From: Actinomadura sp. 6K520
GTDB lineage: Bacteria > Actinomycetota > Actinomycetes > Streptosporangiales > Streptosporangiaceae
Reading direction: 5' to 3'
Assembly: GCF_004349245.1 (NCBI RefSeq)
Contig: NZ_SMLC01000060.1
Span: forward strand, 1-40,023
Length of the DNA stretch: 40,023 nucleotides
Both the position numbers and the translations under genes were made by a program. The notes under the pieces were generated by a model. The model was not told the DNA's origin. It made no database searches and saw only the letters and a program-made list of their open reading frames with translations. Below, piece after piece: positions 1 to 7,423 of the stretch (within the stretch, counting starts at the first letter, position 1; the number at the start of each line of letters is the position of its first letter).

Positions 1-70
1 GTGGTGGGCGGTCGGAGCATGAGGGGGCCGGGCCGTTCGGGGTCCGGTTGCCGAGTGAACGGAGCCCCCC

Positions 71-667
71 ATGCTCAGCACCACCAGGATCGCCGTTCTT
101 GCCGGGGTCGCCATCGCCGTCACGGCCGCGCCCGCCGTTGCGGAACCCGTCCCCGCGGCGGCGGCCAAGTCGGCGCGCGTGTCAGGGTCGGCGCAGATCC
201 GTCTTACCTACTGGCCTGACCAGGACGTGCGCACCTTTACCTTCGATGCCCGTGCCGTCCCGTACTCGTCGCCCAAGCCGGGCGCCCCCGACGGGCTGCC
301 GACCGACGCGGAGGGCACCGTGAAGATCTCCCACCACTCCCCGGCGGAGGGGTGGACCGTGCGGTCGCGGGCCAGGGTCGACTGCGTCGTGACCAGCCCC
401 GGAAACGCCACGCTCACCGCGGTCGTCACCCATGCCGATGAGCCGATCAAGGACCAGATCGGCAAGCGGCTCGGCTTCAGCGTCCACGACGGCCGGCATG
501 ACCGGATGGGCTTCTCCTGGTCGGTCGTCAACGGTGACCAGGACGAGGAGGGCGCCTGGGGTGAGGGCAGGGCCGGCACCTGCATGGGCCCCGCCGCCTT
601 CGCCCCGGTCACCAAGGGCGACTACGTCGTCAGGCACGCCGAACTACTGCCGTTTCCGAGCCGCTGA
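71..667 (+). CDS. Secreted protein of unknown function
   Basis: A 198-residue protein with a clear Sec signal peptide: a short basic start, a hydrophobic stretch at about residues 6-23 and an Ala-X-Ala cleavage site (AVA before EP) near residue 25. A GGAG ribosome binding site sits 6 nt before the ATG. The mature part is about 173 residues, polar, with no further membrane segment. Two cysteines (in DCVV and TCMG) could form an extracellular disulfide. I do not recognise a domain. The predicted beta-rich pattern and disulfide suggest a small exported globular protein, which is inference only. It stands alone: no upstream gene is visible and the next frame on this strand looks like a remnant. 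Confidence 0.8.
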   Translation: MLSTTRIAVLAGVAIAVTAAPAVAEPVPAAAAKSARVSGSAQIRLTYWPDQDVRTFTFDARAVPYSSPKPGAPDGLPTDAEGTVKISHHSPAEGWTVRSRARVDCVVTSPGNATLTAVVTHADEPIKDQIGKRLGFSVHDGRHDRMGFSWSVVNGDQDEEGAWGEGRAGTCMGPAAFAPVTKGDYVVRHAELLPFPSR

Positions 668-673
668 ACGTCA

Positions 674-901
674 GTGCAGGCCGCGCTTGCCAGGGGGCCG
701 GAACGGCTTGATCTCCATCTCCTGACCCTCTGTCGCTCTTGGCCTTGGCTCTTGAACGACGGTGCGACCTCGTTCCGGGGCGCGATCGTCTATCGGGGCG
801 CGTCCGGGACGTTCGAACGCCTGAACAAGATCGCCGCCGTGTTCGAATACGACGCGGACGCCAGTGGCAAGACCGAGACCAGGGTCTTCGAATGGAGGTA
901 G
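674..901 (+). pseudogene. Possible gene remnant (C-terminal fragment)
   Basis: A short frame just after the secreted-protein gene. From about 752 to the stop it reads like a genuine protein end (FRGAIVYRGASG, then AAVFEYDADASG, then RVFEWR), with alternating hydrophobic and charged residues typical of a beta-barrel or lipocalin-like C-terminus. The first 25 codons do not look like a natural N-terminus, and there is no ribosome binding site before the GTG. A strong hairpin at 925-957 follows it. I read it as the truncated 3' end of a lost gene with its terminator kept. It could instead be a small intact gene of unknown function, or chance. Confidence 0.35.
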
Positions 902-924
902 CCGCACCGGCACACGACGGCTGA

Positions 925-957
925 GGGCGGCGGTGCCCGTACTCGACACCGCCGCCC
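925..957. terminator. Hairpin terminator, 11-bp perfect stem
   Basis: GGGCGGCGGTG (925-935) pairs perfectly with CACCGCCGCCC (947-957) across an 11-nt loop. It lies between the remnant ending at 901 and the leftward gene ending at 982, so it could end transcription from both sides. Confidence 0.6.
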
Positions 958-981
958 GTCACACGCCTCCGGCCTGACCGC

Positions 982-1329
982 TCACGGCGTCCGCAGTTCA
1001 CGCGTGAGCACGTCAACGGCCCGGTGGACCTCCCGCGCGGGGACGATCGGCCGCCCGTCGTCCCAGGTGAACCACCACGCCGACCGGACGTAGTCGCACC
1101 CGACCTCGGCCAGGCGCCGCGCCCCGCCGACCCCGACGACGCTCACCCAGGTCATGCCGCGCCGCTCGACGATCCCGCACGCCAGTTCCCGCCGAGCCTC
1201 GATGGCGGTCCGCAGCGCGTCCAGGTGCACACGCCTTTGGTTGGACGGCGCGGCCGGTGGGCCCGGGGGGACGTCCACCGGCCGCGCCGCGCTTCGAGGA
1301 CGGTGGCGACCGGGCCACCGCCGATTCAC
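982..1329 (-). CDS. Small hypothetical protein, second gene of a two-gene operon
   Basis: A 115-residue protein that I cannot assign to a named family. The first 30 residues are rich in Arg and Pro and probably disordered. From about residue 32 there is an amphipathic helix (DALRTAIEAR) and a compact core with WVSVVGVGG and YVRSAWWFTWDDGRP. The GTG start overlaps the stop of the upstream 76-residue gene by 4 nt (GTGA), so the two are translationally coupled. The pair diverges from an XRE/DUF397 regulator pair. Small proteins coding away from such regulators in actinomycetes are often their targets or partners, but that role is inference here. Confidence 0.7.
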   Translation of the reverse strand: MNRRWPGRHRPRSAARPVDVPPGPPAAPSNQRRVHLDALRTAIEARRELACGIVERRGMTWVSVVGVGGARRLAEVGCDYVRSAWWFTWDDGRPIVPAREVHRAVDVLTRELRTP

Positions 1330-1556
1330 CGGTTCCTGACCTGTGCCTTCTCGGCCTGCCGGAGCAGCGCGGCCCGCAGCAGCGGCGCCGTGGGGTACAT
1401 CAGCGTCGGCTCGACACCCACGCGCGGGTCATGCAGGCTCGCGACCCATTCACCGAGCCGCCCGTCCTGCTTGACGGCCCGCCAGATCCGCCACCCGCCG
1501 AAGTCGGCCCGCAGCCGCCCCAGCTCCCGCTCATCCACCTGCATCTGCGTGTTCAT
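1326..1556 (-). CDS. Small hypothetical protein, first gene of operon
   Basis: A 76-residue protein beginning MNTQMQVDERELG. I chose this ATG because AGAGGGA lies 6 nt upstream; the frame stays open further upstream but has no such site. It contains an N-terminal charged helix and then FGGWRIWRAVKQDGR and EWVASLHDPRVGVEPTL, an aromatic, single-domain pattern also found in small proteins encoded beside XRE-DUF5753 regulators. No signal peptide or membrane segment is seen. It is coupled by a GTGA overlap to the next gene and faces the XRE gene across about 120 nt that contain a palindrome. Function unknown. Confidence 0.75.
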   Translation of the reverse strand: MNTQMQVDERELGRLRADFGGWRIWRAVKQDGRLGEWVASLHDPRVGVEPTLMYPTAPLLRAALLRQAEKAQVRNR

Positions 1557-1599
1557 CGAGTTCCCTCTGACCGTCTCCACTTGCCCTTTCGTGTGACGA

Positions 1600-1613
1600 C
1601 ACTCACATGAGTG
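1600..1613. promoter_or_regulatory. Palindromic operator candidate in divergent promoter
   Basis: CACTCA-CA-TGAGTG, a perfect 6-bp inverted repeat with a 2-nt spacer, lies in an AT-richer stretch between the small-protein operon and the XRE gene. Its place in a divergent promoter suggests it is the binding site of the neighbouring XRE regulator. A partial copy (GTGACTACTC) follows at once. Confidence 0.5.
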
Positions 1614-1677
1614 ACTACTCTGAGCTAGGACCCCATCACACCTCACTTGACCCCCCAAAGCGCGAGGGACACCCCCC

Positions 1678-2511
1678 ATGACGACTGCCCAAGGCGGCTA
1701 CACCCGGGATCCGCTCCTTCGGACCTTCGGCATTGTTCTCCGAGCCTTCCGCGAGGAAGCAGGCTTGTCGCGCCCGCAGCTCGCAGACGCACTCGGTTGC
1801 CGACCAGGGTGGATCGAAAAGCTGGAAACCGCTCAGAAGCCGCCGTCTGAGGCCACGGCCGATGACCTCGATGTGTGCTTCAAGACGCCCAAGCGAATGT
1901 TCTGGACGATGTGGCGCGAGATCAAGCGTGAAGGCAAGCACCTCGCTGCCCCTCCTGGTTTCTCCAGATATGCAGAATTCGAGGCAGTAGCCCAAGCAAT
2001 GCGCTTCTTTGAGGCCCAGGTAATACCTGGCCTCCTCCAGACGCCCGCATATGCCCATGCCGTGATGAGCTATGGCCTTCCAGTCGACGCGCTTGAAGAG
2101 CGCGTCTCGGCCCGCATGGGACGGCAAGAGATCATCTCACGCCATGACGCTCCACGGATGTGGTTCGTCCTGGATGAGTCGGCGCTCTGGCGTCCGGTGG
2201 GCGGTCCGGTCGTGATGAGGGATCAACTGGCAAGCCTGATTGAAATCGCCACATCCAATCCCCGAGTGGAAATACGAATACTCCCCTTCTCGTCGATAAC
2301 ATATGCTGGCCTGGACGGCTCATTCACGGTGCTGAGCCTCCCGGGCGGTGTGGACGTCGCCTATCACGAGGGCCCCGAAATCAGCCAGATTGTCGAGGAC
2401 GGGACCATGATCAGCGAGTTCAGAGTACGCTTTGACCTGGTGATGGGAGAATCGCTCCCCGTGAGTGAGTCCCTCAAGATGATCAATCGGGTCATGGAGG
2501 ACTACACGTGA
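1678..2511 (+). CDS. XRE-family regulator with DUF5753 (WhiJ-like)
   Basis: A 277-residue DNA-binding protein. Residues about 17-55 form an XRE helix-turn-helix (LRAFREEAGLSRPQLADALG, then WIEKLETAQK). The rest matches the DUF5753 effector domain, including the marker AQVIPGLLQTPAYA near residue 115 and PRVEIRILPFSS near 198. Such proteins, exemplified by Streptomyces WhiJ, control development or antibiotic genes and work with a small DUF397 protein. That protein is encoded directly downstream with a 4-nt overlap. By eye, base composition is lower in GC than the neighbours (GAATTC, TATGCA and ATAACA-type words), suggesting a different evolutionary source. The palindrome at 1600-1613 is its likely operator. 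Confidence 0.93.
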   Translation: MTTAQGGYTRDPLLRTFGIVLRAFREEAGLSRPQLADALGCRPGWIEKLETAQKPPSEATADDLDVCFKTPKRMFWTMWREIKREGKHLAAPPGFSRYAEFEAVAQAMRFFEAQVIPGLLQTPAYAHAVMSYGLPVDALEERVSARMGRQEIISRHDAPRMWFVLDESALWRPVGGPVVMRDQLASLIEIATSNPRVEIRILPFSSITYAGLDGSFTVLSLPGGVDVAYHEGPEISQIVEDGTMISEFRVRFDLVMGESLPVSESLKMINRVMEDYT

Positions 2512-2720
2512 GCAGCCCGGAAGTGTCGTCCGTCCGGTGGCGGAAGAGCAGTCACAGCAGCGGTCAGGGTGGTCAGTGCGTCGAAGTCGCGGGCGTTGCT
2601 CCTGCGGTGGCCGTGCGTGACTCCAAGGACCCGGACGGGCCGCGTCTGGCGTTCGGGGCTGCGGCTTGGCGGGTGTTCGCCGCCCGTGCGAAGGCGTCCG
2701 AGTACGACCTGGAGCGGTAG
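2508..2720 (+). CDS. DUF397 small protein, partner of the XRE regulator
   Basis: A 70-residue protein with all the DUF397 hallmarks: WRKSSHSSGQGGQCVEVA, then VRDSKDPDGPRLAF, then AWRVFAARAK. Its GTG start overlaps the stop of the XRE gene (GTGA), so the two are coupled. In actinomycetes DUF397 proteins pair with WhiJ-like regulators, probably as antagonists or co-factors; the exact biochemical role is not settled. A strong hairpin follows the TAG stop directly. Confidence 0.93.
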   Translation: MSSPEVSSVRWRKSSHSSGQGGQCVEVAGVAPAVAVRDSKDPDGPRLAFGAAAWRVFAARAKASEYDLER

Positions 2721-2721
2721 T

Positions 2722-2747
2722 CGTGGGCGGCCTGGCGGCCGCCCACG
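2722..2747. terminator. Bidirectional terminator, 11-bp stem, 4-nt loop
   Basis: CGTGGGCGGCC (2722-2732) and GGCCGCCCACG (2737-2747) are perfect complements around a TGGC loop. The stem starts one base after the DUF397 stop and ends 7 bases before the stop of the opposing hydrolase gene, so it serves both convergent genes. Confidence 0.75.
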
Positions 2748-2754
2748 GTGAGTT

Positions 2755-3897
2755 TCAGCAGAAGACCTTGGTTGCTAGGGCGTAGAGGGCTTCGGTTGAG
2801 GGTGGCTTGGGGCCGAGGTTGATCGACAGGGTCATCTGGCGGCCGTCGTCGGAGCGGAGCGCGTAGGTCGTGTAGCCGATGAGTTGGCCGCTGTGCCCGG
2901 TCATGCTTTTCCCGCAGGGCAGTGGGTACTGCTGGAGCCCCAGACCGTAGGAGAACCCGGCATCGGTGGGGTGCGTGGTGCGCATCGCCTTGAGCATCGC
3001 GGGGGACAGGAGTCGGCCCCCGAGCAGCCCGTCCAGGAACCGGCCGAGATCCCGGGTGGTGGAGATCATCTCGCCCGCCGCCCAGTCGAGGGACGGGTTC
3101 ATGCGGGTGGCGTCCACGGTGCGCCCGTCCGGCAGCAGCGCGTAGCCGTGCGCGTGCGGGCGGGGGAGTCCGGGCCGGTTGCCGGGGACGATCGTCTGGG
3201 TCAGCCGGAGTGGGCGCAGGACGCGCCGTTCCACCTCCTTTCCGTACGGCCGCCCGGTCAGCCGCTCGATCAACCGCCCCACGACCACGTAGTTGGTGTT
3301 GGAGTACTTCCAGGTGACGTTCGGGGGATTCTGGGCGGGGGTCCGGAACGCCTGCGCCAGAAGCTGGTCGGGCTTGTAGCTGCGGAACCGCTCCGCCCCG
3401 CGCCAGCGGTTGGTGGACCATCCCGGGTCGCTCATGTAGTCGCGCAGCAGGCTGGTGTGCTGGAGGATCTGCCGCACCGTGATGCGATCGCCGTCCGGGA
3501 CGACGCCGGGCAGGTGCTCGGCCACGGGGTCGTCGAGCCGCAGCCGTCTCTCGTCGACGAGTTGCAGGAGGACGGTCGCCGCGAACGTCTTGGTGACGCT
3601 GCCGATCCGGAAGTACCCGGCGGGATCGGCGGGCCGTACCGTCCGGACGTCGGACACGCCCGCCGCGCCGGACCACTCACCGCCCCCGGCCGTCCGCACG
3701 CGGAGCAGGACGGCCGTGGCCGCCTCGGCTTCCACCAGGTCGTCCAGCGTCTTCTGGAAGCCGTCCTCGGACGAGAGGCTCGACCGGGCCTGCGCGGTCT
3801 CCGCGCCGGGAGCCGCATGGACGGCCGTGGACACCGCAATGGCCGCCGCTGCCGCACCCGACACCGCGAACGCCGTCCATCGAGAGATTCTGATCAT
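2755..3897 (-). CDS. Secreted serine hydrolase, beta-lactamase / D-Ala-D-Ala carboxypeptidase fold
   Basis: A 380-residue exported enzyme of the class C beta-lactamase / DD-peptidase superfamily. Residues 1-28 are a signal peptide (basic MIRISR, hydrophobic Ala-rich core, cleavage near VHAAPG). Catalytic motifs are intact: SVTK gives the nucleophilic Ser and general-base Lys at about residue 98-101, YSN is the second motif, and GHSG replaces the KTG motif, as usual in this branch. The protein probably acts outside the membrane on peptidoglycan peptides or on small esters and beta-lactams; the substrate cannot be told from sequence. It is a single gene, ending at the terminator it shares with the DUF397 gene. 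Confidence 0.9.
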   Translation of the reverse strand: MIRISRWTAFAVSGAAAAAIAVSTAVHAAPGAETAQARSSLSSEDGFQKTLDDLVEAEAATAVLLRVRTAGGGEWSGAAGVSDVRTVRPADPAGYFRIGSVTKTFAATVLLQLVDERRLRLDDPVAEHLPGVVPDGDRITVRQILQHTSLLRDYMSDPGWSTNRWRGAERFRSYKPDQLLAQAFRTPAQNPPNVTWKYSNTNYVVVGRLIERLTGRPYGKEVERRVLRPLRLTQTIVPGNRPGLPRPHAHGYALLPDGRTVDATRMNPSLDWAAGEMISTTRDLGRFLDGLLGGRLLSPAMLKAMRTTHPTDAGFSYGLGLQQYPLPCGKSMTGHSGQLIGYTTYALRSDDGRQMTLSINLGPKPPSTEALYALATKVFC

Positions 3898-4000
3898 GGA
3901 TGGAACCTACGGAGCCGGACCCGTCGCGCCCATGGGGACGACCGCCCACCCTCCTGCGGGAAACCGCACCCGCCGTTCTGCGGACCCTCCCCGGATGCGG

Positions 4001-4558
4001 TCACGGGTCGTCCGGCGGACGGCCTGCCTGTCGCTGCTGGTCGAGGGTGAGGTGCTGGTAGACCGCTGCGTCGCTCATGCCGAGAATGGCGGCGATGCCG
4101 GAGACGGTGTGCAGGCGTTCGCCGTCCCTCCCTCGCTCCTCGAACAACCGCCGGACCTGCGCGGCGGCGATCTGCCACTCCCTCGCGGCGAGGTATGCGC
4201 TGCTCCCCGGCCGGTACAGCAATAGCGCGCCGGAGAACGAGGTGACGAGCGCGACGAGATACGAGATCCAGCCCACGGTGCCGTGTACCCAGGCCGGTTG
4301 GGGAATGGCCATCACGAGGGCCATCCACGGTATGGCCTTCCTGGCGTGGCGTCCACGGAAGAAGACCCAGATCACGGCCGCCGCGAACATGAGCGCGGTT
4401 ACGGGTGCCCTGCTATCTGCCAATGGGCCCGCTTGGCCTTCGCTCGTGAATTCGACGACGCCGTAGGCAAGGGCCGACAGGCCGAGTAGGAAAACGGCCG
4501 CCTTGAACACACCCGGTCTTCGTATGCGGCTGTCGGCGCTCGTAGGTGAGCCGGTCAC
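4001..4558 (-). CDS. Membrane protein with C-terminal HTH-like segment
   Basis: A 185-residue protein starting at GTG with AGGAGAGGGG upstream. It has hydrophobic segments at about residues 18-38, 52-68, 74-90 and 93-115. The cytoplasmic tail of about 65 residues begins AAREWQIAAAQVRRLFEERG and then contains TVSGIAAILGMSDAAVYQHL, which has the spacing of a resolvase/invertase-like or MerR-like helix-turn-helix. A membrane-anchored HTH would suit a one-component transcription factor, or simply a protein-interaction helix pair. I do not recognise a named family. The gene diverges from the DUF6891 gene and lies 103 nt beyond the start of the serine hydrolase gene in the same direction. Confidence 0.75.
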   Translation of the reverse strand: MTGSPTSADSRIRRPGVFKAAVFLLGLSALAYGVVEFTSEGQAGPLADSRAPVTALMFAAAVIWVFFRGRHARKAIPWMALVMAIPQPAWVHGTVGWISYLVALVTSFSGALLLYRPGSSAYLAAREWQIAAAQVRRLFEERGRDGERLHTVSGIAAILGMSDAAVYQHLTLDQQRQAGRPPDDP

Positions 4559-4706
4559 CGGGGCCCCTCTCCTGCGGTCCGGTCATGCCACCCGATATGA
4601 CCCCGCGCACGTTCCCGCGGTTCCGGCAGCCGTGATCCGCATGGGACGCGGTCGGCTTCGGGGATCGGGCGGTCGATGTCGGCGGGCTTTGCGATACTCG
4701 GCGGCC

Positions 4707-5606
4707 ATGATCGACAACTCCTTCGAGGGCCCGCTGCGAGACCGTGCCCGGTTCCTGACCGGGCTCGGGTACCACGACTTCGCCACCGTCGTCCGCCAGT
4801 GCGCGGACGTGCTGGACGACCCGGCCGAGGAAACCGTCCGCCCGATCGTCGAGGAGGCGTTCGCCGCCCACCTCGGCGAGCAGGAGAGCTGGCCGGACGA
4901 GCTCGACACCGATCGCCTGCACCGCGCGTTCCGCGAGCTGGACATGGCCGGGATCGTCGCCCGTCTCGACCACACCTGCTGCCAGAACTGCGGCATCTCG
5001 GAACTCGGTGCGGAGGTTCCGAAAGGCGAGGACCGGCGCGGCTACGTCTTCGCCCACCGCCAGGACATGGAGGCCGCCGTCTCCGGTGGCGGCCTGACGC
5101 TCTCCTACGGCGTGTTCGGCAATGGCGAGCAGCCGGCCGATGCCCAGGCCGGGATCGGCCGGGAGGTGGCGGACGCGCTGCGCCGCCACGGCCTGGAGGT
5201 CGGCTGGGAGGGCGATCCGGGCAAGCGGATCGAGGTGCCGCTCACCTGGCGCCGCCGCCGCTTCGGCGTCCTGGCCGACTGGCCCGGGGCGGAGCCGGCG
5301 CCGTCCGGTCAGCCGATGGAGATCTCGTACTGCGACATGCCGCGCGGCGGGGTGCAGAACGCGTGGATCCCGGCGTCGTTCCCGCACGCGCGCGACGTCC
5401 TGCTCACCATGGCGCCCTACACGGGCAACTACATCAACTTCAAGCTCCGGTCGCGCGGGGGCCTGATAGCGGCATGGGGCCCCGGTCCCGTCCTGACCTT
5501 CGAGATCCCCCTCGACGAGGACAGCGCCCGGGAGGTCACCATCGCGGAGGCCGAGCGGCTCGTGTCCGTCCTGGCCAACGAGGGCCGGGTCGCCCTCACC
5601 GACTGA
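4707..5606 (+). CDS. DUF6891-like hypothetical protein
   Basis: A 299-residue cytoplasmic protein. The ATG at 4707 was chosen because the upstream extension to 4503 is Arg/Gly-rich non-coding-like sequence; a GATACT box lies 8 nt before the ATG. The centre (about residues 85-135) holds LDHTCCQNCGISEL, then GYVFAHRQDMEAA, then LTLSYGVFG, which I associate with the DUF6891 family of actinomycetes. The CCxxC cluster could bind a metal or act in redox chemistry. The C-terminal half (residues about 165-299) has paired beta strands including KRIEVPLTWRRRRFGV. Function unknown. It stands alone and diverges from the membrane/HTH gene. The 274 nt after it show no convincing gene. Confidence 0.8.
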   Translation: MIDNSFEGPLRDRARFLTGLGYHDFATVVRQCADVLDDPAEETVRPIVEEAFAAHLGEQESWPDELDTDRLHRAFRELDMAGIVARLDHTCCQNCGISELGAEVPKGEDRRGYVFAHRQDMEAAVSGGGLTLSYGVFGNGEQPADAQAGIGREVADALRRHGLEVGWEGDPGKRIEVPLTWRRRRFGVLADWPGAEPAPSGQPMEISYCDMPRGGVQNAWIPASFPHARDVLLTMAPYTGNYINFKLRSRGGLIAAWGPGPVLTFEIPLDEDSAREVTIAEAERLVSVLANEGRVALTD

Positions 5607-5880
5607 CTGGACCGTCCCTGTCCGCCCCGTCGCTTTGCCGTGCGTTTCCGCGGCGGCGCCGACGGAGATCGCTCTTGCCGGAAGGCGGGAAACAAGGGGG
5701 ACGTCCGCGCGTGGCGGTGGCATTGACCGGCGGGCGGGGCCGGTGTTCGACTGGAAATAGGGCGTACTGCCCGGCGATGCAAGGGCTCATGATGTCCGGC
5801 GGCGAGACCCGAAAGCACATTTGTCCAGTGGAAGCGGCCGCACCGGCGGCGCGGACACGATGGTGAACGGGAGGCCGAAC

Positions 5881-6234
5881 ATGACGGAAATCAAGAGCAT
5901 CGACAAGCCGGACGATCGGATGGACTTCCCGAGGGGGCACCTTGAGGTCGTCAACCTGACGGGCCTGGTCTTCGGGAAGGCGACGTTCGAGCCCGGCTGG
6001 CGTTGGACGGAGTCGGTCAAGGACATCGCGGGCACCGAGCTCTGCGAGGTCCACCACCACGGGTACGTCCTCGAAGGCCGCCTGCACATCCGCATGCGGG
6101 ACGGCGCCGAATCCGAGGTCGACCCCGGAGACGTGTTCGTGGTCGAGCCCGGCCATGACGCCTGGGTCGTCGGCGACGAGCCGTGCGTCGTCCTCGACTT
6201 CGCCGGCGGCATCGGCGAGTACGTGAAGGCGTAG
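5881..6234 (+). CDS. Cupin-domain protein
   Basis: A 117-residue single-domain cupin. The start is the ATG preceded by GGGAGG at 6 nt; the frame extends upstream without a better site. Cupin motif 1 is seen as WRWTESVKDIAG, then CEVHHHGYVLEGRLHIRM (His ligands), and motif 2 as DPGDVFVVEPGHDAWVVGD. The whole pattern belongs to a widespread small cupin family of unknown substrate whose GHDAWVVGDEPCV stretch is well conserved. It may be a metal-dependent enzyme or a small-ligand sensor. It is monocistronic and convergent with the LysR gene, with a hairpin between. Confidence 0.88.
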   Translation: MTEIKSIDKPDDRMDFPRGHLEVVNLTGLVFGKATFEPGWRWTESVKDIAGTELCEVHHHGYVLEGRLHIRMRDGAESEVDPGDVFVVEPGHDAWVVGDEPCVVLDFAGGIGEYVKA

Positions 6235-6243
6235 GTCCGACGC

Positions 6244-6268
6244 GCGGGACGGCGGCCCGCCGTCCCGC
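6244..6268. terminator. Hairpin terminator between convergent cupin and LysR genes
   Basis: GCGGGACGGCGG (6244-6255) is complementary to CCGCCGTCCCGC (6257-6268); the outer 9 bp pair around a 7-nt loop. It is the only strong structure in the 62-nt gap. Confidence 0.65.
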
Positions 6269-6296
6269 CTTCGGGGTGGCCGACCGTTGCGGGGGG

Positions 6297-7214
6297 CTAT
6301 CGGATCGTCCAGTTCTGATCCGCGCTGAGCCGGGCCTGGTCGGCGGTGACGAGTTCGGCGAACTCGGTGGCGAGCGGGCTGAGGGCGTCCCATTGGCGGG
6401 CCGCCCAGCCGACCGTGATGGGGGACAGCGCCGGAATGGGCACCGTCCGCACGGGGCCGGCCGGGGAAAGCGGGAGCCTGGGCAGTGCGGGCAGCACGGC
6501 GTGGCCGATGCCGAGTTCGGCGAGCAGGACCGCGGTGTCCCAGTCGGCCACCCCGACCGTTCGCGCGGGCGTGCATCCGAGCCGCACGAAGTTCTCCGCG
6601 AGACGCCGGTGCGAGGCCGAATTGGCCGGATGCGCGATGTAGCGGATCGAACGCAGATCGCTCGGATCGATGGTCTCCCTGGCGGCAAGCGGATCACCGG
6701 CGTTGACCGCCAGCACCCACGGCAGGTCGACGACCGGCCGCTGCTGGACGCCGGGAGCCGGCTCCCCCAGCGTGATCCAGGCCAGGTCCGCCTGCCCGTT
6801 CTGCAGCAGCTCCAGGCAGCGGCGGGTGGAGTGGGCGGACTGGAAGTCCAGCGTCGCTTCGGGATGGCGGTCGCGGAACGCGGTGATGGCGTCCGGCATG
6901 AAGTGCCGGACCGTCACGCCACCCGTGGTGATCTTCACGGTCCCGCCGTCCCCGTCGCGGAGTTCGCGCAGGCGGCGGACGGCGGAGTCGAGTGCGGTGA
7001 TGCCCCCGAGCGCCGCCTGGTACAGGATGCGGCCCGCGTCCGTCGGCGAGACCCCGCGGGGCTGCCGCTCGATCAGCGTGAGCCCCAGTTCGCGTTCGAG
7101 CCGCCTGACGTGCTGGCTGACCGCCGACTGGCTGCAGGAGAGCGTCCGGGAGACCGCGCTGAGGTTCCGGGTCTCGCACACGGCGATGAAGACCCGGAGG
7201 TCGTCGAGCGTCAC
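6297..7214 (-). CDS. LysR-family transcriptional regulator
   Basis: A 305-residue LysR-type regulator starting at GTG. The N-terminal winged HTH is complete: MTLDDLRVFIAVCETRNLSA, then SQSAVSQHVRRLERELG, then LIERQPRGVSPTDAGR (residues 1-67). The effector domain (about 90-300) has the LTTR periplasmic-binding-protein fold pattern. The gene diverges from the DUF6817 gene, and three CCAAG/CTTGG half-sites lie within 41 nt of its start, so it probably regulates itself and that neighbour. The effector cannot be predicted. Confidence 0.93.
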   Translation of the reverse strand: MTLDDLRVFIAVCETRNLSAVSRTLSCSQSAVSQHVRRLERELGLTLIERQPRGVSPTDAGRILYQAALGGITALDSAVRRLRELRDGDGGTVKITTGGVTVRHFMPDAITAFRDRHPEATLDFQSAHSTRRCLELLQNGQADLAWITLGEPAPGVQQRPVVDLPWVLAVNAGDPLAARETIDPSDLRSIRYIAHPANSASHRRLAENFVRLGCTPARTVGVADWDTAVLLAELGIGHAVLPALPRLPLSPAGPVRTVPIPALSPITVGWAARQWDALSPLATEFAELVTADQARLSADQNWTIR

Positions 7215-7218
7215 CGAC

Positions 7219-7255
7219 CCAAGTTAACGCTTGGAGCTACATAAGCAAATCCAAG
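7219..7255. promoter_or_regulatory. Candidate LysR operator, three CCAAG half-sites
   Basis: CCAAG-TTAACG-CTTGG (7219-7234) is a perfect inverted repeat. Its right half also pairs with CCAAG at 7251-7255, since CTTGGA and TCCAAG are separated by 14 nt. LysR proteins bind such paired sites in divergent promoters. Confidence 0.5.
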
Positions 7256-7423
7256 AATTGACTGGAAGGTATTCCGGGCGCCAGGCTGAGCGGACGGACC
7301 AGCTGGTTCCGTGTGCGGCGGCAACCCGTCCGCGGCACCCGGCGCCGCCCGCCGGTGACCCGGGACATACGGCGGGCGACGATCGGGGAGGCGGACGGGT
7401 GCCGACCAGTGGGAGGGGCGCGC

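Noticed and set aside
5607..5880. Small gene between the DUF6891 and cupin genes
   Set aside because: The frames are Arg/Pro-rich without start signals. Only a possible TTGACC box is seen and no matching -10 box.
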